The translations under genes and the position numbers were made by a program. From Clostridia bacterium (GTDB lineage Bacteria; Bacillota; Clostridia; Oscillospirales; CAG-272): DNA of 64,000 nt. Below, in pieces: positions 35,417 to 43,260 of the stretch. The stretch spans positions 62,001-126,000 of the forward strand of contig JAFQDF010000008.1 of assembly GCA_017416185.1 (NCBI GenBank). Reading direction: 5' to 3'. The first letter of the stretch is position 1, and each line of letters opens with the position of its first letter. Below the pieces are notes generated by a model, which saw only the letters and a program-made list of their open reading frames with translations, did not search any database and was not told the origin of the DNA.

Positions 35417-37960
35417 ATGGCTAACAAGGATAAGAAGAACCCTGCTTCAGAAAAAGAGCCTAAACAGACAAATTGGGGTAAAGAAGTCAAGCATTCCGGT
35501 ATAATCATTCTTCGTGTAATAGGTAAGATAATCACATATACACTTAATATAATTATGACGGTTTTACTGGTAGCGTTGCTTACCGGTACTATTATCGGTG
35601 TTGCTTTTGCTTCCTATATCAACAATTATATTGAGGTTGACGTTTCTGAGATTATGATGCTTTCTCGGACTCAGGATATGACGACCCGAATCTATTATAT
35701 GGATTATTCAGACCGTACCAATCGTATAGGCACGCCTGTGGAGATAGAGAATCAGCAACTTTTCTCCAGCGAGAATAGAACATGGGTTACCTATAACGAT
35801 ATCCCCACGTATCTCGTTGAAGCCTTTGTTTCAATTGAGGACGAACGTTTTTGGACTCATAGCGGTGTCGACTGGAAGAGAACACTTGGTGCAACTGCTT
35901 ATTTTGCCGTTGGTAAAGCCAGCTTCGGCGGTTCTACAATAACACAGCAGCTGATAAAAAACGTTACAGGCGAAAATGATGTAACTATTCAGCGTAAGGT
36001 TAAAGAAATTATGACCGCTCTTGAGCTTGAGAAAACTCTCGACAAGACGGAAATACTTGAAATGTATCTTAATACCATCTACCTTTCTGAGCATTGCTAT
36101 GGTATTCAGGCAGCAGCAAACGCATATTTTGATAAGGATGTTTCCGAGCTTAACCTTACCGAGTGTGCTGCACTTGCGGCTATTCCGAAATATCCCTTTA
36201 AATTTGACCCGTACGTGAATCCCGAGAACAACCTTGACAGGCGAGAGGATGTTCTTTGGAAAATGCATGAGCTTGACAAAATCACAGATGAGGAGTATCA
36301 GACCGCACTTGATACACCCCTTGTAATCAGTGAGAATGTTCGTAACTCCGCCACAAGTGCTACCACATCCTGGTATACTGACGCGGTTATAGATGATACA
36401 ATAGATCTTCTCGTTGAGCATACAGGCGTGACCGAAACGGTAGCGAGCCAGATGGTTTATACAGGCGGATTGCGTATATACACCGTTATGGATCCTTTTG
36501 TTCAGAAAACCCTTGAAGATTATTTTGTCGATCCCGCAAATTTTCCGGCGATCAATAAGGGTGTTCAGCCCGAGGCTTCGATGGTAGTTATTGATCCGGC
36601 GACAGGTGACATTCTCGGACTTGTCGGTGGACGCGGAGAGAAGACTTCAAGTCGTATTCTTAATTACGCAACACAGACGACGCGTTCGCCGGGATCCTCC
36701 ATTAAACCTGTTGCTGTATACGGACCTGCACTTGAGTACGGAGTTATAAACTACGGTACTCTCATTAATGATGCACCCGTAAGAGGTAACTGGCCCGCTA
36801 ACTATCCCGCAGGCTACAGAGGACCGACTCCTATTTACGATGCTATCGCAAGATCTGTTAACACTGTTGCGGTAAGAACTCTTCAAAAGCTCGGTCTTGA
36901 AAATTCCTACGATTTCGTGCATAATAAGCTTGGTATGAAGAGTGTTATCGGCGAACTTACAACAAGTTCGGGACAGGTTCTTACCGATATTAATCTTTCT
37001 GCTCTGGCTCTTGGTGGTATGAATTACGGAGTTACCGTTCGAGAGTTGACAAGTGCTTATCAGATATTCGCAAATAAAGGTATATATACCGGTAACCGTA
37101 CTATCATCAAGATCCTTGACAGCAATGGTAACGTTATAGTTGATAATTCTGGTGAGCCCAGCATTGTTATAAGCGAGCAGAATGCAAGCATTATGACCAA
37201 AATGCTCCAAGGAGTTATAAGCTATGGTACAGGTTCTACAATGACTGTGGATGCTTATGTGAACGTAGCCGGAAAGACAGGCACCACCTCTGACGACTGC
37301 GACAGATGGTTTATAGGGTATACCCCCCATTATATCGGTGGTGTATGGTTTGGTTATGCAATGCCTATGAGTTTGAACGGATTTTCTGAAACAAGGGCTC
37401 CTTCTCTTGCTATATGGGATAACGTTATGACTAAACTTCATAAACCTATAATTGATGCAGGGCAGATCAAACACTTTGATGTAGCAGACGGTGTGGGTAA
37501 GGTAAGCATTTGTTCGATATCCGGTAAGCTTGCAACAAGGTACTGTAACCAGGGTGTACGCTCCGTTTACTTCTCGCCTGGTAGCGTACCCGGAAGCTAC
37601 TGTAATGTGCACGGTAGACCTGCAGGTACAACTGGTAAGACTACGACTGATAAGGGAACTGAAACTACTACCGGAAAAGATACAACAGGTACAGGTACAG
37701 GTACTGGTACTACGGTTGACACATCCACAGGAACTGTAACCGGTAACGATACAACAGTAACGCCTCCCGTAGATACTACCGTTGGTGACGATACAACGAT
37801 TTACGAGCCTCCTGCTGTTGATACTTCAGTACCGCCCCCTGATACGGCAGCTCCCCCGGATACCGCGGCTCCGCCCGATACAGCTCCACCACCGGATACT
37901 ACACCACCGGTTAATGTTCCGGATCCGGAGCCTGCGTCCAATGATCCTGATATAGAGTAA
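35417..37960 (+). CDS. Class A penicillin-binding protein (transglycosylase/transpeptidase)
   Basis: 847 residues. A Lys-rich cytoplasmic N-terminus and one membrane anchor (IIMTVLLVALLTGTIIGVAF, about 43-62) precede the GT51 domain with SIEDERFWTHSGVDWKRTLG (catalytic Glu about 140) and FGGSTITQQLIKN. The transpeptidase domain has SxxK as S427-S-I-K430, then SVN, and KTG in AGKTGTTSDD at about 618. Residues about 735-847 are low complexity: a Thr/Gly-rich stretch followed by repeated PPDTA units and an acidic end. It polymerises and cross-links peptidoglycan (PBP1A/PonA-like). The preceding AAGAGGTGATC is a strong ribosome binding site. Confidence 0.95.
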   Translation: MANKDKKNPASEKEPKQTNWGKEVKHSGIIILRVIGKIITYTLNIIMTVLLVALLTGTIIGVAFASYINNYIEVDVSEIMMLSRTQDMTTRIYYMDYSDRTNRIGTPVEIENQQLFSSENRTWVTYNDIPTYLVEAFVSIEDERFWTHSGVDWKRTLGATAYFAVGKASFGGSTITQQLIKNVTGENDVTIQRKVKEIMTALELEKTLDKTEILEMYLNTIYLSEHCYGIQAAANAYFDKDVSELNLTECAALAAIPKYPFKFDPYVNPENNLDRREDVLWKMHELDKITDEEYQTALDTPLVISENVRNSATSATTSWYTDAVIDDTIDLLVEHTGVTETVASQMVYTGGLRIYTVMDPFVQKTLEDYFVDPANFPAINKGVQPEASMVVIDPATGDILGLVGGRGEKTSSRILNYATQTTRSPGSSIKPVAVYGPALEYGVINYGTLINDAPVRGNWPANYPAGYRGPTPIYDAIARSVNTVAVRTLQKLGLENSYDFVHNKLGMKSVIGELTTSSGQVLTDINLSALALGGMNYGVTVRELTSAYQIFANKGIYTGNRTIIKILDSNGNVIVDNSGEPSIVISEQNASIMTKMLQGVISYGTGSTMTVDAYVNVAGKTGTTSDDCDRWFIGYTPHYIGGVWFGYAMPMSLNGFSETRAPSLAIWDNVMTKLHKPIIDAGQIKHFDVADGVGKVSICSISGKLATRYCNQGVRSVYFSPGSVPGSYCNVHGRPAGTTGKTTTDKGTETTTGKDTTGTGTGTGTTVDTSTGTVTGNDTTVTPPVDTTVGDDTTIYEPPAVDTSVPPPDTAAPPDTAAPPDTAPPPDTTPPVNVPDPEPASNDPDIE
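37618..37957 (+). repeat. Low-complexity coding repeats (Thr/Gly then Pro-Asp-Thr)
   Basis: Short direct repeats inside the PBP reading frame: GGTACA-type hexamers around 37687-37712 and repeated CCGGATAC/CCCGATAC units around 37845-37905. They encode the extracellular tail (PPDTAAPPDTAAPPDTAPPP). Such tracts can change length by slippage. Confidence 0.75.
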
Positions 37961-37998
37961 ATAATTTGCATTATGCAATATAAATATGGAGGAATATT

Positions 37999-38457
37999 AT
38001 GAAAAAGATTATTTCACTTACACTTGCACTTATGATGATTGTATGCGTATTTGCATCCTGCGGCGGTGGCAAGACTGCTTCCGGAGATGCGGTAACCGTT
38101 ACAGTGAAGTTCTATGCTGACGGCAAGGAGTTCTATTCCAAGGAAGTAAGTGCTTATTCTATGGACCCTGAGCTTGATCCTACAGTACTTGATGCAGTAC
38201 AGTGTCTGATGGAATCTGAAACGGATATTGACATCATCCTCGACAACGAAGATAATCCCAAGACCATCATCGGTGTAGACGAATATGTTCCCGGCGAAGA
38301 CGATAAGGAATATTGGGATTTCAAGATTGACGACGACAACTACGGAGCAGGTCCTGCAAATGACACTAAGATCAAGAACGGTACAGTTATTACTTGGGGT
38401 TATATGACCCTTGATGAATTCAAAGCTCTTGATAAAGTTGAAGAGGAAATTAACTAA
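37999..38457 (+). CDS. Lipoprotein with DUF4430-like domain
   Basis: 152 residues. MKKIISLTLALMMIVCVFAS with the lipobox cysteine at residue 21 marks a lipoprotein. The mature part has a beta-rich stretch ending YWDFKIDDDNYGAGPANDTK and NGTVITWGYMTLDEF, which is the pattern of DUF4430 (the small C-terminal domain also seen in transcobalamin-like proteins). Ligand unknown. It is strongly acidic. GGAGG precedes the ATG; a strong terminator follows. Confidence 0.78.
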   Translation: MKKIISLTLALMMIVCVFASCGGGKTASGDAVTVTVKFYADGKEFYSKEVSAYSMDPELDPTVLDAVQCLMESETDIDIILDNEDNPKTIIGVDEYVPGEDDKEYWDFKIDDDNYGAGPANDTKIKNGTVITWGYMTLDEFKALDKVEEEIN

Positions 38458-38464
38458 ATAATTA

Positions 38465-38493
38465 AAAACACGGCATTAATGCCGTGTTTTTTT
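38465..38493 (+). terminator. Rho-independent terminator after the DUF4430-like lipoprotein
   Basis: AAAACACGGCAT and ATGCCGTGTTTT form a near-perfect palindrome followed by a run of T. Confidence 0.93.
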
Positions 38494-38503
38494 CTTATAT
38501 CTG

Positions 38504-38532
38504 TTGACAAAATGTTCATAATATTGTAAAAT
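38504..38532 (+). promoter_or_regulatory. Sigma-A promoter of the D,D-carboxypeptidase gene
   Basis: Consensus TTGACA (38504-38509), 17 bases, TAAAAT (38527-38532). The leader to the start codon is about 100 bases and shows no recognised riboswitch. Confidence 0.85.
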
Positions 38533-38639
38533 AAATTAACAGTATTTAGAGAAGTGTTTTTATATAATATTATTCGCAGTTTTCATCATAATTGTCTGCT
38601 ACCCGGCATACATTAAATTAAAAAGGTAGGAGATATATG

Positions 38640-39779
38640 ATGAATAGAATAGTTTGTATAATTTCTATTATTACTGTAATGCTTTCTCTTGTTTCTCTTG
38701 AGATATCAGCAGAGGTGTCAATTGATGAATCGATAGCGTCCGCTATCCTCATTGAATCGACAACAGGACAGGTACTTTATGAAAGAAATGCTGATGAACA
38801 GCATATTCCCGCATCCGTTACCAAGGTAATGACAATGCTGCTTATTATGGAAAGCATTGAAAAAGGAAATCTATCCTATGATGATATGGTTACCGCAAGC
38901 GCTTATGCTGCTTCTATGGGCGGATCTCAAGTATATCTGAAAGAGGGAGAACAGTTCTCTGTAACCGATATGCTCAAATCTATCACAATGGCAAGTGCAA
39001 ACGACGCCTGTGTAGCTATGGCTGAGCATATTGCGGGAAGTGAAGATGCATTTGTTGTTATGATGAATGACAAGGCAAAGCAACTAGGCATGGTCAATAC
39101 CAATTTTCAAAACACTAATGGTCTTGATGATACTGTCACCGATCATTATACAAGTGCTCGAGATATAGCAATTATGAGCCGTGAGCTTATTAACCGATTT
39201 CCTGAAATTCTTGATTACACTTCGGTTTGGATGGACACTGTTAGAAACGGAAGTTTTGGGCTGACCAATACAAACAGGTTAGTCAGATTTTACAGAGGTG
39301 CAAACGGTCTTAAAACTGGTTCTACCTCAAAAGCAGGGTTCTGTATATCTGCCACTGCAAAACGTGATGGTATGCAGTTAATATCTGTGATAATGAAAGC
39401 ACCTAACCGTGATATCCGTAACGAGGCTGCTAAGCGGCTTCTTGATTATGGCTTCGGAGCCTACGGTACTCTTACCTATGATTCAGAGGTGCTAACCGAC
39501 AATTATATCAAGGGCGGGGTATGCGATACAGTTGATTTTTACATACCATCATATACAACGGTGTTGCTAAAGGATAAGCTATCCTCTGTGCAGAGAACTG
39601 TGATATTGAATGATGATGTACGCGCCCCATTATACAAAGGCGATGCTGTCGGAGAGGTAAAATTCACTCTGGACGGAGAAACGATACACAAGGACAAAAT
39701 TGTCGCAAATTGCGACATTAATAAAATTACTTATTTCGGACTCATATCACGGATGTTTAAATCATTTGTTCTGGCATGA
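38640..39779 (+). CDS. D-alanyl-D-alanine carboxypeptidase (PBP5/DacF-type)
   Basis: About 379 residues. A signal peptide (MNRIVCIISIITVMLSLVSL, cleavage near ISA) leads to a serine peptidase S11 domain: SxxK is S59-V-T-K62 in IPASVTKVMTML, SxN is in TMASANDACVAMAEH, and KTG is in NGLKTGSTSKAGFC. The C-terminal beta domain (about 280-355) ends in an amphipathic helix-like FGLISRMFKSFVLA that could anchor it to the membrane. It trims terminal D-Ala from stem peptides and so limits cross-linking. ATG 38640 is better spaced from AGGAG than ATG 38637. Confidence 0.93.
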   Translation: MNRIVCIISIITVMLSLVSLEISAEVSIDESIASAILIESTTGQVLYERNADEQHIPASVTKVMTMLLIMESIEKGNLSYDDMVTASAYAASMGGSQVYLKEGEQFSVTDMLKSITMASANDACVAMAEHIAGSEDAFVVMMNDKAKQLGMVNTNFQNTNGLDDTVTDHYTSARDIAIMSRELINRFPEILDYTSVWMDTVRNGSFGLTNTNRLVRFYRGANGLKTGSTSKAGFCISATAKRDGMQLISVIMKAPNRDIRNEAAKRLLDYGFGAYGTLTYDSEVLTDNYIKGGVCDTVDFYIPSYTTVLLKDKLSSVQRTVILNDDVRAPLYKGDAVGEVKFTLDGETIHKDKIVANCDINKITYFGLISRMFKSFVLA

Positions 39780-39815
39780 CCGAAACGTATATTAAAAACC
39801 ACGGAGGAAAACAAA

Positions 39816-41150
39816 TTGGCGATCAGGATCAACAAAAGCTACCTTTCTGAATTTGTTTCAGAGGCTGAGATATCAGCAATAAAAGGTGAAGTTGAAACAG
39901 CTTACAAAACTACTAAGGAGGGAACAGGTGCAGGTAATGACTTTTTAGGCTGGTATGACCTTCCTTTAAGATATAAAACAGAGGAGTATGACGAGATCAA
40001 GAAGGCAGCCGAACAGATCAAAAAGAACTGTGACGTGCTTATCGTTATCGGTATAGGAGGCTCCTACCTCGGAGCAAGAGCAGCAATCGAATTTATTAAG
40101 AGCCCTCTTTACAATACTCTGAAAAAAGATACTCCCGAGATATACTTTTCGGGTAATAACATTTCATCCACACAGATGAAGGAGCTTCTCGATATTTGCG
40201 AGGGCAAGGATGTATGTGTTAATGTAATTTCAAAGTCCGGTAAGACTACCGAGCCTGCTGTCGCTTTCAGAATATTCAGAGAATATCTTGAAAACAAGTA
40301 TGGAGAAGAAGGTGCTCGCTCAAGAATCTACGTTACCACAGACAAGGAGAAGGGTGCACTCAAGCAGTTGGCCAACCAGAAAGGTTATAAGACGTTTGTT
40401 GTTCCTGACGATATCGGAGGCAGATATTCAGTACTTACCGCAGTTGGACTTCTTCCTATAGCTGTTGCAGGTTGTGACCTCGACGCCATTATGGAGGGCG
40501 CAAAGGCTGCTTATGATGAGCTCAATTCCGCTGACTATGACAACAACTCTTGTTTCCAGTATGCGGCTGTAAGAAACATTCTTTACCGCAAGGGCAAGAA
40601 GGTTGAGATTATGGCTTGCTATGAGAGTGCATATGCGCTTATGGCAGAATGGTGGAAGCAGCTTTACGGTGAGTCAGAAGGTAAGGACGGAAAGGGAATT
40701 CTTCCCGATTCTGTTATATATTCTACAGATCTTCATTCTCTTGGACAGATAGTACAGGAGGGCGAAAGAAACATTTTCGAGACTGTTGTAGATATCACTA
40801 CATCCAGAAATGAAATTCTTATCCCCATCGATGCAGAAGATCTTGACGAGCTTAACTATATTGCAGGCAAGTCAATGCATGAAGTGAACCGTACAGCTAC
40901 AGAGGCTACTATAATCGCTCATTCTACAGGTCTTGTTCCTAATATAGTTCTTGAGCTTGACGGCAGAACAGAAGCTGATTTCGGTTATATGGTATACTTC
41001 TTCGAACTGGCGTGCGCAGTATCAGGTTATACTCTCGGCATCAATCCCTTCGACCAGCCCGGTGTTGAAGCATATAAGAATAATATGTTCGCGTTACTCG
41101 GTAAGAAGGGTGACAAGTTTGATGCTATCAGAGCTGAACTTAAAAAGTAA
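39816..41150 (+). CDS. pgi: Glucose-6-phosphate isomerase
   Basis: 444 residues, the short form usual in Firmicutes. Sugar-phosphate site [36 protein letters not shown] and the catalytic-region [15 protein letters not shown] are present. The start codon is TTG at 39816, 8 bases after GGAGG; no ATG fits the family N-terminus. It supplies fructose-6-phosphate to the PPi-phosphofructokinase encoded at 48.4 kb. Confidence 0.96.
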   Translation: MAIRINKSYLSEFVSEAEISAIKGEVETAYKTTKEGTGAGNDFLGWYDLPLRYKTEEYDEIKKAAEQIKKNCDVLIVIGIGGSYLGARAAIEFIKSPLYNTLKKDTPEIYFSGNNISSTQMKELLDICEGKDVCVNVISKSGKTTEPAVAFRIFREYLENKYGEEGARSRIYVTTDKEKGALKQLANQKGYKTFVVPDDIGGRYSVLTAVGLLPIAVAGCDLDAIMEGAKAAYDELNSADYDNNSCFQYAAVRNILYRKGKKVEIMACYESAYALMAEWWKQLYGESEGKDGKGILPDSVIYSTDLHSLGQIVQEGERNIFETVVDITTSRNEILIPIDAEDLDELNYIAGKSMHEVNRTATEATIIAHSTGLVPNIVLELDGRTEADFGYMVYFFELACAVSGYTLGINPFDQPGVEAYKNNMFALLGKKGDKFDAIRAELKK

Positions 41151-41183
41151 TTAAACTAATATAAATTTACGGAGGTTTAAACT

Positions 41184-41591
41184 ATGTTAAAATTCATTGT
41201 AGGCCTTAAGGGCGCAGGTAAGACCAAGGAGATCGTTGCTCAGGCCAATACTGCAGTAAAAGAGACTAATGGTTGCGTAGCATTTATTGAAAAAGGTACA
41301 AAGCTTATCCACGAGCTTGATAAGAAAATTCGTCTTGCTGATACAGAGGAATACGGCGTTGCAAATTCTTGCTCGCTTTACGGTATGGTGGTTGGAATGT
41401 ATGCCAGCAACCACGACATCACTCATATCTTTATCGACTCTGCACTCAAGATCATCGGCAACGATGTTGAAAAGCTTGCTGCTCTTGCAGAGAAGCTCAA
41501 TGCTTTCAGCGAAAAGAACGGTGTTACGGTTGTAGCTACTAACTCTATCGCAAAAGAAGATCTTCCCGAGTCCGCTCAGAAGTACGTATAA
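41184..41591 (+). CDS. Small P-loop protein of unknown function
   Basis: 135 residues. A Walker A motif opens the protein: FIVGLKGAGKTKEIVAQANT (GxxGxGKT at 7-14). A hydrophobic beta strand ending in Asp, THIFIDSALKIIG, may serve as Walker B. It is too short for a PilT or RecA-type ATPase and has no recognisable effector domain. Similar short proteins occur in Oscillospirales, but I cannot name a function. GGAGG precedes the ATG, and its own terminator follows; it lies 33 bases after pgi and may be co-transcribed. Confidence 0.8.
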   Translation: MLKFIVGLKGAGKTKEIVAQANTAVKETNGCVAFIEKGTKLIHELDKKIRLADTEEYGVANSCSLYGMVVGMYASNHDITHIFIDSALKIIGNDVEKLAALAEKLNAFSEKNGVTVVATNSIAKEDLPESAQKYV

Positions 41592-41600
41592 ATTTTCAAC

Positions 41601-41628
41601 AAAAAGTCCGCAGACGCGGACTTTTTTA
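41601..41628 (+). terminator. Rho-independent terminator after the P-loop gene
   Basis: AAAAAGTCCGC and GCGGACTTTTTT around AGAC, followed by T-rich sequence. Confidence 0.93.
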
Positions 41629-41652
41629 TTTTCTCTGCATATTATGTTAGAG

Positions 41653-41666
41653 AAGACATATGTCTT
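41653..41666. promoter_or_regulatory. 14-bp perfect palindrome, possible operator
   Basis: AAGACATATGTCTT reads the same on both strands and lies 34 bases before the start of the cysteine-rich gene, where a promoter would be expected. It could be a repressor or activator site; no regulator can be named. Confidence 0.35.
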
Positions 41667-41700
41667 GTGTTTTCTATAACATATAGGAGGGAATATCCCC

Positions 41701-42519
41701 ATGGCTGAAAATAAAAACTGTTTCTATGGAAACAATACAGAAACTGTATGCATTGATTGCAACAGAATTCTTGACAGCTGCCGTGATAAGGATTGCTTTG
41801 AAGATGTCAGGGTATATCTTACCGGCTTCGGTCAGGAGATAATAGAAAAGACATCAAGCATTAAAGTTAAGAGCACCAAGGTGGTATGGACCTGTCTTGA
41901 TCTTGAACCCGTACAGTTTAATCGCGGCTTTTATCAGATCACCGTCAGATTTTATACGCGTATATGCTTTGAAGCTTGCCTGTGTCCCGGTAAGACACAG
42001 GAGTTTGACGGCATAGCTGTAAGCGAAAAGAAGATCATTCTCTACGGAAGCGAAGGTAACGTCAATATATTCAAAAGCGAAGCGGGAACATCCTGTTTCT
42101 GCGAAACACCTCAGTATAACGAAAATGCAAAGAGCAATGCGCCTACCGTTGTGTGTGAAGTAACTGATCCTATCGCACTTAGTGTTAAGGTAGCAAAGTC
42201 AGAGCAGTGTAAACCCTGTTGCTGTTGTTGTGTTGACGATATACCTAAGCATGTATGCGATTGCTTGTCATCCTGTCTTTGCGATGCAGAGGACGGTTAT
42301 AAAAGTGTGTATGTGACGCTTGGCTTCTTCTCTGTGATTCGTATCGAACGTCCTTGTCAGTATATAATAAACGCTACCGAGTATACGATACCCGATAAGG
42401 TTTGTGTTGAATCCACCGATGACGATCCCTGTGCGGCATTTGCCAAGATGAGTTTTCCTGTAAGTGAATTTTATCCGCCTTCTTACCGAGATATGAACGG
42501 CGGATGCGGTTGCAAGTAG
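41701..42519 (+). CDS. Cysteine-rich protein of unknown function
   Basis: 272 residues with about 27 cysteines (10 %). There is no signal peptide or membrane segment. The N-terminus has CIDCNRILDSCRDKDCFEDV; the middle has beta-like stretches (KVVWTCLDLEPVQFNRGFYQ, VRFYTRICFEACLCPGKTQE); near residue 195 is a run of five consecutive cysteines, followed by paired cysteines (VCDCLSSCLCD). The C-terminus ends GGCGCK. The content resembles disulfide- or metal-rich spore-coat or exosporium proteins, but that is inference. The start follows AGGAGGG, which is partly inside a small GGGA-ATA-TCCC hairpin. It is a single-gene unit between two terminators. Confidence 0.85.
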   Translation: MAENKNCFYGNNTETVCIDCNRILDSCRDKDCFEDVRVYLTGFGQEIIEKTSSIKVKSTKVVWTCLDLEPVQFNRGFYQITVRFYTRICFEACLCPGKTQEFDGIAVSEKKIILYGSEGNVNIFKSEAGTSCFCETPQYNENAKSNAPTVVCEVTDPIALSVKVAKSEQCKPCCCCCVDDIPKHVCDCLSSCLCDAEDGYKSVYVTLGFFSVIRIERPCQYIINATEYTIPDKVCVESTDDDPCAAFAKMSFPVSEFYPPSYRDMNGGCGCK

Positions 42520-42520
42520 A

Positions 42521-42544
42521 AATGGACAGCGTAAGCTGTCCATT
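42521..42544. terminator. Bidirectional terminator between convergent genes
   Basis: AATGGACAGC and GCTGTCCATT around GTAA, with T-rich sequence on the plus side and A-rich sequence just before, placed between two convergent stop codons. Confidence 0.88.
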
Positions 42545-42552
42545 TTAAAATA

Positions 42553-43257
42553 TTATACAAAAAACTTCTTTTCAAGTCTTCTTTTGATGAATTTATTGTT
42601 ATCAATAAACAATAGGATACTTCCGATTATAATAAGCGATATAAAAGGATACAACGACCATCCGATTGAAATGTTATCATAAAAATTATACTTTATCAGT
42701 ATATCGCTAATAACACATATGATACCTGAAGCAAACGAACCTATCGAAACAACGGTCAATACACGCTTATTTAATACTTTAATGAGAAAGGTTAAGAATA
42801 TAGTCGAAACGGCAACCGCACAAAGCAGGGGCAGAGCAAAGGATAAAAACCATTTACCGCCGCTTTGTTCCTCCAGGTACACCAGCAAGAGCAGAATTGC
42901 GGCATAATCAAAGATCTGTTCAAGGATAGGTGATACACCGTGAACGGTAAACGCAGATGAAATAACCGTATATACCGCAAACAGGGAAGCGATAACATAT
43001 CCTGACCATTCAAAAATTCCGTCATAAGAAAGGTCGGCTACCAGGCAAACAGCTACGGGAAGTAAAAATATAATTGCAATTATGCCGAGTATTAACTTAT
43101 AGCTTACTTTATGTTTTGGCATACGATCATACTCAGGATATGGGGGTGTCGAATTGAAATCATACGGCTGATTTGGATTGAGTACTTCAGTAGAGCATAA
43201 AGGACACTTCCTTATATATTCAGCTAACTCAACACCGCAGTTTACACAGTAAGACAT
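42553..43257 (-). CDS. Zinc-ribbon integral membrane protein (DUF6320-like)
   Basis: 234 residues. The N-terminus is a zinc ribbon (YCVNCGVEL, then CPLCSTEVLNP) with two CxxC pairs at about 4-21. Six or seven hydrophobic segments follow (for example LILGIIAIIFLLPVAVCLVA and LYPFISLIIIGSILLFI). It directly follows the acyltransferase-like gene, 3 bases apart, a pairing that recurs in Clostridia where the membrane partner is called DUF6320. A function in lipid or envelope acylation is plausible but unproven. Confidence 0.75.
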   Translation of the reverse strand: MSYCVNCGVELAEYIRKCPLCSTEVLNPNQPYDFNSTPPYPEYDRMPKHKVSYKLILGIIAIIFLLPVAVCLVADLSYDGIFEWSGYVIASLFAVYTVISSAFTVHGVSPILEQIFDYAAILLLLVYLEEQSGGKWFLSFALPLLCAVAVSTIFLTFLIKVLNKRVLTVVSIGSFASGIICVISDILIKYNFYDNISIGWSLYPFISLIIIGSILLFIDNNKFIKRRLEKKFFV

Positions 43258-43260
43258 ATT

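Noticed and set aside
36647-37612. A 321-codon open frame antisense to the PBP gene.
   Set aside because: It falls in the transpeptidase domain of a clear gene and has no family features.
37840-37910. Short spaced repeats that might suggest a CRISPR-like array.
   Set aside because: They are in-frame codons for PPDT repeats, lack unique spacers of constant length, and no cas genes are nearby.
42060-42300. The cysteine-rich protein as a metallothionein or ferredoxin.
   Set aside because: The cysteines are not in CxC/CxxC/CxxxCP series typical of those families, and the protein is far longer.
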